A program made the position numbers and the translations under genes. Positions 29,440-38,476 of a stretch of 64,000 nucleotides of DNA are shown here, in pieces. The stretch spans positions 356,001 to 420,000 of the forward strand of contig NZ_JAOWKY010000001.1 of the NCBI RefSeq assembly GCF_025751435.1, written 5' to 3'. This stretch comes from Albidovulum marisflavi. GTDB lineage: Bacteria; Pseudomonadota; Alphaproteobacteria; Rhodobacterales; Rhodobacteraceae. How positions within the stretch are numbered: the stretch's first letter is position 1; every line of letters starts with the position of its first letter. Below the pieces are notes generated by a model. The model was given only the letters and a program-made list of their open reading frames with translations. It ran no database searches and was not told where the DNA came from.

Positions 29440-31292
29440 TCCGCCGCCCTTTCGGTATCATCTTCCAGACCGATGAAGCCGCCCGACTGGCGTTCCCAGA
29501 AGCGTGCGTAAAGTCCGTTCATTGCCAAAAGCTGGGTGTGTGTGCCCTCTTCTGCAACCCTGCCGTCTTCCAGGACCACGATGCGGTCCATCCGTGCGAT
29601 GGTCGACAGCCGGTGCGCGATGGCGATGACGGTCTTGCCCTCCATCACGCCGTAAAGCGTGTTCTGGATCACCGCTTCGACCTCGCTGTCGAGCGCCGAC
29701 GTCGCCTCGTCCAGCACCAGGATCGGCGCATCCTTCAGGATCACGCGCGCCAGCGCGATCCGCTGCCGCTGGCCGCCCGATAGCTTGACGCCGCGTTCAC
29801 CGACCTGCGCGCCGTAACCGCCACGACCTGCCGGGTCGCGCAGGGATTCAATGAAATCATGCGACTCGGCCCGCTTCGCGGCGTCTATCATATCCGCCTC
29901 GGTCGCATCGGGCCGACCGTAGAGGATGTTGTCCCTGACCGAGCGGTGCAGAAGGCTGGTTTCCTGCTGGACCATGCCGATCTGGCGTCGCAGGCTGGCC
30001 TGGGTGACCTGGGCGATGTCCTGTCCGTCGATCATGATCGCGCCCGCCTCGGCGTCGTAGAAGCGCAAGAGCAGCTTGACGAGCGTGGACTTTCCCGCGC
30101 CCGACCGACCGACGATCCCGACCTTCTCCCCCGGCTGGATCGTCAGGTCGATCGCATCCAGCCCGCCCGAGCCGCGACCGTAATGGTGGCGGAGGCCCCG
30201 GATCTCGATCAAGCCCTCGCGGAACTCAAGGTCCCTTGCGCCTAGCCGGTCCACCAGCCCGATCGGCTGGGCGATGGTCTCCATCCCTTCCGCGACGGTT
30301 CCCAGGGCCTGAACAAGCGCGGTCGAGGCCCACATGATCCAGTAGGTCATGTTGTTGAGCCTGAGCGCCATCGCCGTGGCGACGGCAACGATCCCGACCG
30401 ACGCCGCCCCGGAATACCACAGCCAGATCGAAAGCGTCGAAAGCCCGACGATCAGGCCGCCGTTCAAGGCCGTCAGGATGATGTCCATGCGGGTGATGAT
30501 CCGCATTTCGCGCTGAAGCGCGGTCCGGGCGTTTTCGATCGCCTCGCCGGCATAGGCGATTTCGCGGTCATCATGGGCGAACAGCTTGACCGAGTGGATG
30601 TTGGCGTAGCTGTCCACGATGCGCCCCGTCACGGCGGACCGAGCCCCCGAGGCCGCCTGTGCGGCTGGCGCGACCCGCGCGACCGAAACCCGCAACAGGA
30701 ACAGGTATCCAAGGAACCACAGCACCAGCGGCACCATCAGCCGCGAATCGACCGCGGACAGAAGCGCCACGGATCCGAGGAACGTGGTGAACGCAAAGGC
30801 CATGGCGTCCAGAAGCTGGAATGCCGCGTCGCTGGTCGCGGGCGGGGTCTGCATGACGCGGTTGGCGATGCGGCCGGCAAAGTCGTTCTCGAACCAGCCG
30901 ACGGGCTGGCGCAGGATATGCCGATGCGCCCGCCAACTGACCAGCGTGCGCAGGTTCGGGACGATTGCGTTGTGAAGCAGCGCGACGTCGAGGCCGGCTA
31001 TGAACGGGCGCAGGCACAGCACGAAGACCGCCGCCGCCGCCAGTTCGATCCAATGGTCAGAGAGCGCGGCGCGCGGATCCTCGGACGCGAGGAAATCGAC
31101 GATGCGCCCCATGTACCACAGCAGGCCGACCTCGGTCAGGGCAGTCACGATCTTGACCGCCATGGCAAGGACGAAGACCTTGCGGAAGGGGCGTGTGTAG
31201 TCCCGCAGAAAGGAAAACAGGCGGCGCGGGGGCGCGTCGGTTTCCTCGTATGCCACGTAGGGATCGACGAGGTTCTCGAAGAACCGGAACAT
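29436..31292 (-). CDS. ABC exporter, fused permease-ATPase, subunit A
   Basis: 618 aa, the same layout as its neighbour: an N-terminal membrane domain, then Walker A GRSGAGKS, LSGGQRQR, ILVLDEATSALD and IAHRLS. Both subunits keep the catalytic Glu, so both ATP sites look active, unlike asymmetric exporters with one dead site. The stop overlaps the next ATG by 4 nt, so subunits are coupled at a 1:1 ratio. It is the first gene of the three-gene unit. Confidence 0.93.
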   Translation of the reverse strand: MFRFFENLVDPYVAYEETDAPPRRLFSFLRDYTRPFRKVFVLAMAVKIVTALTEVGLLWYMGRIVDFLASEDPRAALSDHWIELAAAAVFVLCLRPFIAGLDVALLHNAIVPNLRTLVSWRAHRHILRQPVGWFENDFAGRIANRVMQTPPATSDAAFQLLDAMAFAFTTFLGSVALLSAVDSRLMVPLVLWFLGYLFLLRVSVARVAPAAQAASGARSAVTGRIVDSYANIHSVKLFAHDDREIAYAGEAIENARTALQREMRIITRMDIILTALNGGLIVGLSTLSIWLWYSGAASVGIVAVATAMALRLNNMTYWIMWASTALVQALGTVAEGMETIAQPIGLVDRLGARDLEFREGLIEIRGLRHHYGRGSGGLDAIDLTIQPGEKVGIVGRSGAGKSTLVKLLLRFYDAEAGAIMIDGQDIAQVTQASLRRQIGMVQQETSLLHRSVRDNILYGRPDATEADMIDAAKRAESHDFIESLRDPAGRGGYGAQVGERGVKLSGGQRQRIALARVILKDAPILVLDEATSALDSEVEAVIQNTLYGVMEGKTVIAIAHRLSTIARMDRIVVLEDGRVAEEGTHTQLLAMNGLYARFWERQSGGFIGLEDDTERAAE

Positions 31293-31350
31293 GGAAAAGC
31301 CTTTTTGAACTCAGTCCCGTGTATATCTCGCAGAGGGCGAAATGGAAATG

Positions 31351-31947
31351 TCAGTGCCAAAGAAGCTGGGCCACCGACAGCACGATGAGCCCGGCCATCG
31401 AAAGATTGAAGATACGGTGCCGGCTCGGCGAGGTCAGGAAACGTGCGATCGCCTGGCCCGCAAGTACCCAGGTGGCCGATGACATCAGCCCGCCGCCAAG
31501 AAAGGTGAGCGTGACGATGAGCGCCGCCAGAACGGGCGCCGAGCCGGTCACGAACTGGGACGTGGCGGCGACCGCCATGGCCCAGGCCTTGGGGTTGATC
31601 CATTGGAACGCGGCGGCGGCCGGAAAGCCCATCGGTCCGGCGGACGTGCCGGCCAGGGCGACCCCGCCAGAGATCGCAATCTTCCACGCGATCCACAGCA
31701 ACAGAAGCGCGCCGCCCCAGCGCAGGGACTCCCGAAGAATTGCGTTGGATTGAAAGATTCCGCCCAGGACCAGCCCGACGATCAGCACCATGGCTGGAAA
31801 CCCGATCGCGACGCCCAGCATGTGAGGCAGCGTGCGGCGAAAGCCGAAGTTTGCCCCGGACGTGGCCAGCATGGCGTTGTTCGGGCCAGGCGTGAAAAGC
31901 GTTCCTGCGGCCAGCGCCACAAGCGCGACAAGGTTTTCAGGTGACAT
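31351..31947 (-). CDS. LysE/RhtB-family amino-acid exporter
   Basis: 198 aa with six hydrophobic helices and the family signature LFTPGPNNAMLATSGANFG near the N terminus. QWINPKAWAMAV is also typical. It exports amino acids or derivatives across the inner membrane; the substrate cannot be inferred. ATG 31947 (MSPENLVALVALAAG) is chosen; an upstream in-frame start would overlap the CCA gene. The ribosome site is weak. Confidence 0.9.
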   Translation of the reverse strand: MSPENLVALVALAAGTLFTPGPNNAMLATSGANFGFRRTLPHMLGVAIGFPAMVLIVGLVLGGIFQSNAILRESLRWGGALLLLWIAWKIAISGGVALAGTSAGPMGFPAAAAFQWINPKAWAMAVAATSQFVTGSAPVLAALIVTLTFLGGGLMSSATWVLAGQAIARFLTSPSRHRIFNLSMAGLIVLSVAQLLWH

Positions 31948-32000
31948 TACAGATTCGCGCGAATGATGGGCGCAAAGTCTTGCCGCCGGGACGCCGCCCT

Positions 32001-33143
32001 TCAAGACAGCAATTGTTCCCGTGACAATTCAAAGCCGGACGCGATCCAGCGTTCCTCGAGCGCTCGAAGCTTCTCGCCAAGGGCGGGGCCGGAGTATCGG
32101 GGCATCAGGTCCCCGGGGCGCACCGGGAAAACCGCGCTGGCACCCTTGGCGACAGCGTCCTCCCAACCGGGCGGCAAGGGCTGCGACATCCCTGCGGACG
32201 TGATCATGACGGCATCCCGCGCAACATCCGCGCCGCTTCGATAGGCGATCGTGGCAATGCCTTCACCATCCGACAGCGCGGCCCCAAGCGCCTCGACCCG
32301 CCGCGCCTCGGCCCGGGACAACCGAAGCCGCTCGACCGGATCTTCTGCGCCCAGCACCATCAGCCTGCGAATCCAGTCCGGCGCATAAGGAGGTTCCAGA
32401 TGCACGAGTGGGGCCAGCGCGCGCGCATCGGCCCCCGGCACGACCCGCGACAAAAGCCCCGCAGCCTGCATCGCCGCAACCGCCCGCGAGGGATCGGGCG
32501 CCGCCAGAAGACGGCGCATCTCATGCCCGATCCGTTCGCGCGAAAGTGTCTCTATACCAGCCGAATTGGCCGCGCAGGCAGCATAGCCTTCGGGGTCGAG
32601 CCCCTCGTCCGGGTCGCCGTACCACGCGTGAAACCGGAAGAACCTGAGAATACGCAGGAAATCCTCCCGGATGCGCTGATCCGCGTCGCCCACGAAGCGC
32701 ACGCGCCGGGCGTTCAGGTCCGCGAGCCCCCCCATCGGATCGACGATCTGCCCCGAGGCATCCGCGTAAAGTGCGTTCATGGTGAAGTCGCGCCGGGCCG
32801 CGTCATCCTCGATCCGGGTAGAATAGGCCACAACAGCCCGCCGCCCGTCGGTTTCCACGTCCCGCCGAAAGGTTGTCACCTCATGCCCGACGCCCTCGGC
32901 GACGACGGTGACGGTGCCATGTTCGATGCCGGTCGGAACGGCCTTGAGCCCTGCCGACCTGGACAGGTCGATCACGCGTTGGGGCAGGGCGTCGGTCGAT
33001 ATGTCGATGTCCGCGATCGGTTGCGACAACAGCGCGTTGCGCACGCAGCCGCCGACCAAGAACGCCTGGTGCCCCGCGCCCGTCAGCACCGCAAGCACCT
33101 GCCGTACATGCGCCGCCTCGAACCAGTCGCCCGTGATCTTCAT
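32001..33143 (-). CDS. cca: CCA tRNA nucleotidyltransferase (class II)
   Basis: 380 aa. The head domain has LVGGCVRNALL and the metal-binding DIDISTDA, then RRDFTMNALYAD and the RVRFVGDADQRIREDFLRILR motif. It adds or repairs the 3' CCA of tRNAs; a few relatives are poly(A) polymerases. It overlaps the Nudix gene upstream by 4 nt. No oddities. Confidence 0.93.
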   Translation of the reverse strand: MKITGDWFEAAHVRQVLAVLTGAGHQAFLVGGCVRNALLSQPIADIDISTDALPQRVIDLSRSAGLKAVPTGIEHGTVTVVAEGVGHEVTTFRRDVETDGRRAVVAYSTRIEDDAARRDFTMNALYADASGQIVDPMGGLADLNARRVRFVGDADQRIREDFLRILRFFRFHAWYGDPDEGLDPEGYAACAANSAGIETLSRERIGHEMRRLLAAPDPSRAVAAMQAAGLLSRVVPGADARALAPLVHLEPPYAPDWIRRLMVLGAEDPVERLRLSRAEARRVEALGAALSDGEGIATIAYRSGADVARDAVMITSAGMSQPLPPGWEDAVAKGASAVFPVRPGDLMPRYSGPALGEKLRALEERWIASGFELSREQLLS

Positions 33144-33742
33144 GCGTCCATCCGGTCAGCCAACGCGCGCAGGATACGCGCGGTTGCGCCCCAGATGTAA
33201 TAGGGCCCGTAGGGAACCGTATAGTATCGCCGCCACTCACCGCGCCAGCGCCGCTGCTCGACCCGGTAGTTCTGCGGGTCGGCCAAATGGGCAAGCGGCA
33301 CCGAAAAGACTTCTTCGACCTCTCCGGCCTCGGGCACGGGCTGGAACGGCTCCAGAATGCGGCCCAGGACCGGGGTCACGGAAAACCCGGTGACGGTTTC
33401 ATGCGCCTCGGTGGTGCCCATCACGCTCACGTTCGCGCAGGTCAGGCCAATCTCCTCTTCCGCCTCTCGCAGGGCGGCGGCAACCGGGTCAGCGTCGGTG
33501 GCGTCGACCTTTCCGCCCGGAAAGGCGATCTGGCCCGGGTGGTTCTTCAGGTGGGATGCGCGCTTGGTCAGCACGATCTCGAGCCCGGCCCGGCCAGCCT
33601 GAAACGCCACGAGAACCGCCGCCGGTTTCAGTCTGCGGCCCTCTGGCAGCAGGACACCGGGGTTCAGGTCATAGTCCGACGTCGGCCGTCCCGGCGCTGC
33701 GAGAGCGGCCGCAATGCCGGAAAATGGATCAGTCCTCGTCAT
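33140..33742 (-). CDS. Nudix hydrolase, CoA pyrophosphatase type
   Basis: 200 aa. The Nudix box (GGKVDATDADPVAAALREAEEEIGL) is intact, preceded by the NHPGQIAFPGG signature of NudL-like CoA pyrophosphatases. It splits CoA into 4'-phosphopantetheine and 3',5'-ADP. It overlaps hslO upstream by 14 nt and cca downstream by 4 nt, forming the operon hslO-nudix-cca. Confidence 0.9.
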   Translation of the reverse strand: MTRTDPFSGIAAALAAPGRPTSDYDLNPGVLLPEGRRLKPAAVLVAFQAGRAGLEIVLTKRASHLKNHPGQIAFPGGKVDATDADPVAAALREAEEEIGLTCANVSVMGTTEAHETVTGFSVTPVLGRILEPFQPVPEAGEVEEVFSVPLAHLADPQNYRVEQRRWRGEWRRYYTVPYGPYYIWGATARILRALADRMDA

Positions 33743-34730
33743 CCGGACGCTCCTGCGCCTCGAACCCCAGTGTTTCAGGATCGAATTCGTAATGCGCGCC
33801 GCAGAACTGGCAGTCGGCCGTCACGATGCCTTCATCGGTCGTCATGTGCGCGATGTCCTTGGACGAGTAGATGGACAGGCTTTGCCGCACCTTGTCGGCC
33901 GAGCAGGTGCAGCCGAACTGCACCGCCTGGGCATCGAAAACCCGCGGTCCCTCTTCGTGGAAAAGCCTGATCAGAAGGTCGGTGGGCTGAACCGAGGGGC
34001 CGATCAGCTCCAGATCCTCGACCGTATCCAGCAGCAGATTGGCGCGGCTCCAGTTTTCGCCTTCCTCGCCCTCAAGGATATCGGTCGCCGTCAGCAGGCC
34101 GCCTTCGCCGGTCGCGTCATCGCGGGCTGCCAGCGGCGAGGCTTTCGGCATGTGCTGCAGCATCACGCCGCCGCCGCGCCAGTGCTCGCCCTGCCCCGGA
34201 AGTTGCGACCGCCCGAAAGCCAGCGAAAAGCGCGTCGGCAGCTGTTCCGACTGCGCGAAATAGGTCTCTGCGCAGGAAGAAAGCGATCCGCCGGCGATCG
34301 GAGTGATGCCCTGATAGGGCACGCTGCCCGCGCCCTGATCGATCAGGATCGCGAAGTATCCGTTGCCGATCTGGCTGAAGGCATGGCCGTCCGGCACGAT
34401 CCTTTCGGCGTCGAAGCTGGCCCAACCGCGGATGCGCGCCGCCCCCCCTTCCGTCGCGGGGGCGTAGTAGTCGGTGGCGATGATCCGGATCGGGCCGTCG
34501 CCCCTGATCTGCAGGGAAAGCTTCCAGCGCAGCTTGATCGTCTGCCCGATCAGCGCGGTCAGAAGGGCGGCCTCGGCGACAAGGGCCTCGACCGCTGCGG
34601 GGTAGTCATGCTGGCGCAGAATCCGTTCCAGAACGCCGTCAAGACGCGCCACGCGTCCCCTGATATCGGAGCGGTCGAGTTGAAATGGAAGGACGGTGTC
34701 GTCCCAGACGATCTGCGACAGGCTTGTCAT
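33729..34730 (-). CDS. hslO: Redox-regulated chaperone Hsp33
   Basis: 333 aa. The zinc/redox switch is the C-terminal GCTCSADKV plus DCQFCGAHY pair (CxC and CxxC). Hsp33 is activated by oxidation with heat and holds unfolding proteins. The acidic tail (PDDED) is common in alphaproteobacteria. ATG 34730 has AAGGAAA upstream. An RpoH-like promoter precedes it (34767-34797). It leads the hslO-nudix-cca unit. Confidence 0.95.
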   Translation of the reverse strand: MTSLSQIVWDDTVLPFQLDRSDIRGRVARLDGVLERILRQHDYPAAVEALVAEAALLTALIGQTIKLRWKLSLQIRGDGPIRIIATDYYAPATEGGAARIRGWASFDAERIVPDGHAFSQIGNGYFAILIDQGAGSVPYQGITPIAGGSLSSCAETYFAQSEQLPTRFSLAFGRSQLPGQGEHWRGGGVMLQHMPKASPLAARDDATGEGGLLTATDILEGEEGENWSRANLLLDTVEDLELIGPSVQPTDLLIRLFHEEGPRVFDAQAVQFGCTCSADKVRQSLSIYSSKDIAHMTTDEGIVTADCQFCGAHYEFDPETLGFEAQERPDDED

Positions 34731-34766
34731 GGGGTTTCCTTTTGGCCGAAGCCTTGGCATACCGCT

Positions 34767-34797
34767 TCCATATGGGAACGGCAACCTGTGCGCCAAG
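34767..34797 (-). promoter_or_regulatory. Candidate RpoH promoter of hslO
   Basis: On the minus strand, CTTG (34794-34797) is followed after 17 nt by CCCATATGGA (34767-34776), which agrees with CYTATnTnnG at most fixed positions. The start codon is 36 nt further on. The element also sits in the region upstream of the divergent Nudix gene. Confidence 0.55.
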
Positions 34798-34806
34798 GGG
34801 ACGGGC

Positions 34807-35256
34807 ATGATCAGGCGGTTCGGCGAACCGGTTCGCAAGGATCAGAAATACCGCATCCGGCACGGCGTCTATGCTGTCCTGGCGCGGGATGGTGACGTGC
34901 TGATCACATACCAGGCAGAGCCCGCGCCCGAGTTCCAGCTTCCTGGCGGCGGAGTCGATCCGGGGGAATCGCCATTGCGCGCCCTTCACCGCGAAGTTTA
35001 CGAAGAAACCGGCTGGACGATTGCCCAGCCTCGCCGGCTGGGCGCCTTCCGCCGCTTCACCTACATGCCGGAATACGACAAGTGGGCCGAAAAGATATGT
35101 ACGATCTACATCGCACGCCCGACCCGGCGGCTTGGCCCGCCTACGGAACCCGGTCACCAGGCCCTTTGGGTTCCCGCGAAAGATGCGGCGCGGATCCTGG
35201 ACAACGAGGGCGACAGGCATTTCCTGGCGCGCGCGTTCGGGGGCGCGGGGCTCTAG
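34807..35256 (+). CDS. Nudix hydrolase
   Basis: 149 aa. The Nudix box is GGGVDPGESPLRALHREVYEETGW, preceded by PEFQLPGG. The substrate is unknown; the layout is that of ADP-ribose/dNTP pyrophosphatases. ATG 34807 has GGGGACG just upstream. It is divergent from hslO, and its stop overlaps the stop of the response-regulator gene on the other strand by 4 nt. Confidence 0.88.
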   Translation: MIRRFGEPVRKDQKYRIRHGVYAVLARDGDVLITYQAEPAPEFQLPGGGVDPGESPLRALHREVYEETGWTIAQPRRLGAFRRFTYMPEYDKWAEKICTIYIARPTRRLGPPTEPGHQALWVPAKDAARILDNEGDRHFLARAFGGAGL

Positions 35257-36527
35257 GGTCTCCCACGAAACTCGATCAACGCGGCTGAAACGTCATCGGG
35301 GAACTCTCCGCCCGAGAAGGCGTCAAGCTGCATCATCAGCGATTGCATGAATGCGTCGCCCTGTCGGCCGCGGCACTGGTGCATCAGACCTGCCAACCCC
35401 TCCGCACCCAGCTCGCGGCCGTCCGGATCGGGGGCTTCCGTGATCCCATCGGACATCAGGAAAAGGCGATCCCCTGCGTCCAGTTGCACCTTGATCACCT
35501 CATATCTCGCATCGTCGACCAGCCCGATCGGAAAGCCGCCCCTGCCCAGAAACTCGACCTTGCCGCTTGCGCGCTGCACGATGGGATGAGGATGGCCAGC
35601 CTGCACCATGCTGACCTGTCCCGTGGCCAGATCGACCTCTGCATAGGCCAGGGTGAAGTAGGTTTCGGTCTTCATCTCGCTCAGGACGATCCTGTTCAGC
35701 AGACCTGCCAGTTCGTCCGGCGGGCGTGCCCCGTAGCCTGCGCCGGTCTGGAGCAGGGCAAGGTTCTGCTCGGGCGAGTTTCCCGACATGAACCCCGCGA
35801 GCCTGGCGGTCATCAGGGCCGAGGTGATTCCGTGGCCCGAGACGTCGATGGAAAAGACACCGATCCGCGACGCGCTGATCTGGAAAAAACCGACCAGATC
35901 GCCGCCCACATGGCCGGAAGGACGCAAGAGCAGCGTCACATCCGCATTGCCGAAACTTCGGAATCGCTCTCGGACCAGGCTTTGCTGGAGCTTTCGCGCC
36001 TCGATCAGGTCGCGGTCAATCGAGTCATACAGCGACTGAAGCTGGTCCAACGTGGTCTTCAGCAGCCGATTCTTGTCCTTCAGCTCACGCTCGACCCGCA
36101 AAATCCGTTCGCCCGCCGCGATGCGCGCCCGAAGCTCATCCCCGGAAACGGGCTTTGTCAGAAAGTCGTCGGCGCCGATATCCAGACCCAAGGCGACCTC
36201 GGCGGTTTCGGTCTTTGAGGTCAGCAGGATGAAGTAGATGTATCCGTCGAACTCAAGTTCTCGCAGCGCTTTGCAGAAGTCGAGTCCGCTCATTCCCGGC
36301 ATCATCCAGTCCGAGATGACGACATCGGGCGCCTCGCGGCGGCAGATCTCCAGCGCTTCTTCCCCCGATCCGGCTTCGGTCACTCGGTGACCCGAACGCG
36401 CGATCTGGCTTGCAAGTATCTTTCGCTGCACACGGCTGTCGTCGACGACCAGGATCCGACGGGCCAAGGCAGCAGGGGAAAGCCCTGCCGGCACACCACG
36501 TTGTGCTTTGAACGGTAATGGGTTCAC
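35253..36527 (-). CDS. Response regulator with PP2C/SpoIIE phosphatase output
   Basis: 424 aa. The receiver domain (about 22-145) has phosphoacceptor D73 in VISDWMMPGMSG and the KPVSGDELRARI lysine. A coiled-coil-like linker (about 150-190, KDKNRLLKTTLDQLQSLYDS) leads to a SpoIIE-type phosphatase domain. Its metal residues are seen in GHVGGDLVGF, IDVSGHGITSALM, SDGITEA and DDVSAALI. Such RsbU-like proteins dephosphorylate anti-sigma antagonists in partner-switching pathways, or a general stress target. The divergent neighbour is a free-standing Hpt protein that may phosphorylate it. No anti-sigma partner lies in the window. Confidence 0.92.
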   Translation of the reverse strand: MNPLPFKAQRGVPAGLSPAALARRILVVDDSRVQRKILASQIARSGHRVTEAGSGEEALEICRREAPDVVISDWMMPGMSGLDFCKALRELEFDGYIYFILLTSKTETAEVALGLDIGADDFLTKPVSGDELRARIAAGERILRVERELKDKNRLLKTTLDQLQSLYDSIDRDLIEARKLQQSLVRERFRSFGNADVTLLLRPSGHVGGDLVGFFQISASRIGVFSIDVSGHGITSALMTARLAGFMSGNSPEQNLALLQTGAGYGARPPDELAGLLNRIVLSEMKTETYFTLAYAEVDLATGQVSMVQAGHPHPIVQRASGKVEFLGRGGFPIGLVDDARYEVIKVQLDAGDRLFLMSDGITEAPDPDGRELGAEGLAGLMHQCRGRQGDAFMQSLMMQLDAFSGGEFPDDVSAALIEFRGRP

Positions 36528-36670
36528 GAAAGCATCCAGCCTCTGACACGAGCCGCACCTTAGGAACGGGACATTAACGCGACCTGAACTGAACTCGCCG
36601 GTCAGCCGTTAACCGCGCATCAAGGGCGGGCGCCTAGCCTTGGCCCAAGCCGGCTGTAGGGGTGCGCGAG

Positions 36671-37015
36671 ATGATCGACTGGTCCAGGGTGAACAGCCTG
36701 CGGATGGAAATAGGAGACGACAGCTTCGACGAGGTCGTGGAAATATTCCTGGAAGAGGTGGAATCGGTCGTATCCCGGCTGCGATCGGACCCCAACCCGG
36801 CGAAGTTCGAAGAAGATCTTCACTTTCTGAAAGGCAGCGCATGGAACCTCGGGTTCCTCGATTTCGGCGCGCTTTGCCAGGAGGGCGAGCGTCTGGCGGC
36901 ACATGGCAATGCCGCCAAGGTCAATATGGGCGCCGTCATCGACTGCTACGCAGAGTCACGCGTCGCCTTCGTGGCCGGGTTGCGCAAGAGGGACGGCCGA
37001 ATCACGGCGGCCTAG
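36671..37015 (+). CDS. Free-standing histidine phosphotransfer (Hpt) protein
   Basis: 114 aa, a single four-helix Hpt domain with phospho-histidine H51 in DLHFLKGSAWNLGF. It relays phosphoryl groups between hybrid kinases and response regulators. ATG 36671 is preceded by AGGGG at 9 nt; a GTG at 36662 is in frame. It is divergent from the SpoIIE-type regulator and converges with ilvA (4-nt overlap). Possible kinase partner: the hybrid kinase at 48090-50276, speculative. Confidence 0.9.
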   Translation: MIDWSRVNSLRMEIGDDSFDEVVEIFLEEVESVVSRLRSDPNPAKFEEDLHFLKGSAWNLGFLDFGALCQEGERLAAHGNAAKVNMGAVIDCYAESRVAFVAGLRKRDGRITAA

Positions 37016-38259
37016 ATCAGGAATTCGGCAATCGTTTCGTCATCTGTGATGTCGCGGTAAACGAAGCCGGCCGCGTCGAGTTGCTGTGCCAATCTCACGA
37101 AGTTTTCCGCGGATTTCGTTTCGATTCCGATCAGGACGGAACCGAAATTGCGCGCGGATTTCTTGAGGTACTCGAAACGGGCGATGTCATCCTGGGGTCC
37201 CAGCATCTCAAGAAACTCCCTCAGCGCGCCAGGACGCTGCGGCATTCTCAGGATGAAGTACTTCTTGAGCCCTGCGTATCTTTGCGCGCGCTCCTTGACC
37301 TCCGGCAGCCGTTCGAAGTCGAAGTTGCCACCGGATGTCACGCAGACCACCGTCTTGCCCGCGATCTCTTCGGCAAGTTCCGGAAGGGCGTCCACCGAAA
37401 GCGCTCCGGCGGGTTCCAGAACGATCCCCTCGACGTTGAGCATCTCGAGCATGGTGATGCAGATGCGGTCCTCCGGCGCGGAATGGACCTTGTCGGGACT
37501 GACATCCTTCAGACGGTCGAAGGTCAGGGTCCCGATGCGCGCGACAGCCGCACCGTCCACGAAACTGTTTATTCGCTTCAGCGTCACCGGTTCGCCGGCG
37601 GCGATCGCCGCGGCAAGGCTCGCGCCGCCAGCGGGCTCGATGTAGCGGATCTGCGTTGAGGGTGCTGCTTCCCGAAGGTAAGAGGTGACGCCGGCGGAAA
37701 GCCCTCCGCCCCCGACCGGCAGGATGACCAGATCGGGTGCCCGGCCAAGCTGGTGCAGGATCTCAGCCCCGATGCTGGCCTGACCCTCGATCACGTCTTC
37801 ATCATCGAACGGCGACAGAAACCAGGCGTTTGCCTGGGCGCAATAGGATTGGGCGGCGGCCAGCGTCTGATCGAAGTAGTCGCCGGTCAGCCGGATCTCC
37901 ACGTTGTCCTCTCCGAAGGCGCGGGTCTTGTCGATCTTCTGCTGAGGTGTCGTCACCGGCATGAAGACTGTTCCGGAAACGCCGAAGTGGCGGCAGGCAT
38001 AGGCGACGCCCTGCGCGTGATTGCCAGCCGAGGCGCAGACGAAATGGCGTTGGCTCGGATCGCGGGCAAGCACCTTCCGCATGGCGTTGAAGGCGCCGCG
38101 CAGCTTGTAGCTGCGCACGGGCGTCAGGTCTTCGCGCTTCAGGAAGACTTCTGCGCCGAAGCGCTGTGAAAGATGGACGTTCAGCTGCAGCGGCGTTTCC
38201 GGAAACAGGGCGCGAAGCGAAGTCGCCGTGTCGTCGGCACGGTCGGTGAAGGAAGTCAC
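37012..38259 (-). CDS. ilvA: Threonine ammonia-lyase (threonine dehydratase)
   Basis: 415 aa. A PLP fold with the lysine in VRSYKLRGAFNAM and the glycine loop PVGGGGLSAG, then a shortened ACT-like C-terminal domain (YFILRMPQRPGALREFLEML). It deaminates threonine to 2-oxobutanoate, the entry to isoleucine synthesis. The size fits the shorter single-ACT IlvA. The start is a GTG at 38259 (MTSFTDRADDTATSL); an in-frame start at 38388 lacks family support. Confidence 0.92.
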   Translation of the reverse strand: MTSFTDRADDTATSLRALFPETPLQLNVHLSQRFGAEVFLKREDLTPVRSYKLRGAFNAMRKVLARDPSQRHFVCASAGNHAQGVAYACRHFGVSGTVFMPVTTPQQKIDKTRAFGEDNVEIRLTGDYFDQTLAAAQSYCAQANAWFLSPFDDEDVIEGQASIGAEILHQLGRAPDLVILPVGGGGLSAGVTSYLREAAPSTQIRYIEPAGGASLAAAIAAGEPVTLKRINSFVDGAAVARIGTLTFDRLKDVSPDKVHSAPEDRICITMLEMLNVEGIVLEPAGALSVDALPELAEEIAGKTVVCVTSGGNFDFERLPEVKERAQRYAGLKKYFILRMPQRPGALREFLEMLGPQDDIARFEYLKKSARNFGSVLIGIETKSAENFVRLAQQLDAAGFVYRDITDDETIAEFLI

Positions 38260-38357
38260 GGTCCAGCATCCCGCATTTCGAAGTTCGCCCCCTTTGCCGC
38301 ATTCCGGCGGGCCGATGTCAAGACCGCCGCGCCTGATTTCGCCTTTGGCGCTAGGAC

Positions 38358-38385
38358 CCCTGCAAAGGTGACCCTGCAAACGTGA
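38358..38385. repeat. Tandem 14-bp direct repeat in a divergent intergenic region
   Basis: CCCTGCAAAGGTGA (38358-38371) is followed at once by CCCTGCAAACGTGA (38372-38385), one mismatch. It lies between the ilvA start and the exported-protein start, where a regulator could bind two sites on one face of the DNA. A TTGACA at 38404-38409 follows, without a clear -10. Confidence 0.5.
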
Positions 38386-38476
38386 CACGGCATCGCCATA
38401 TTTTTGACAATCCGATCTGTCCCAATAGGCCAGAGTTCATATGTGTCGTCCCGAGTTCAGACTAACGGTGGATCGG

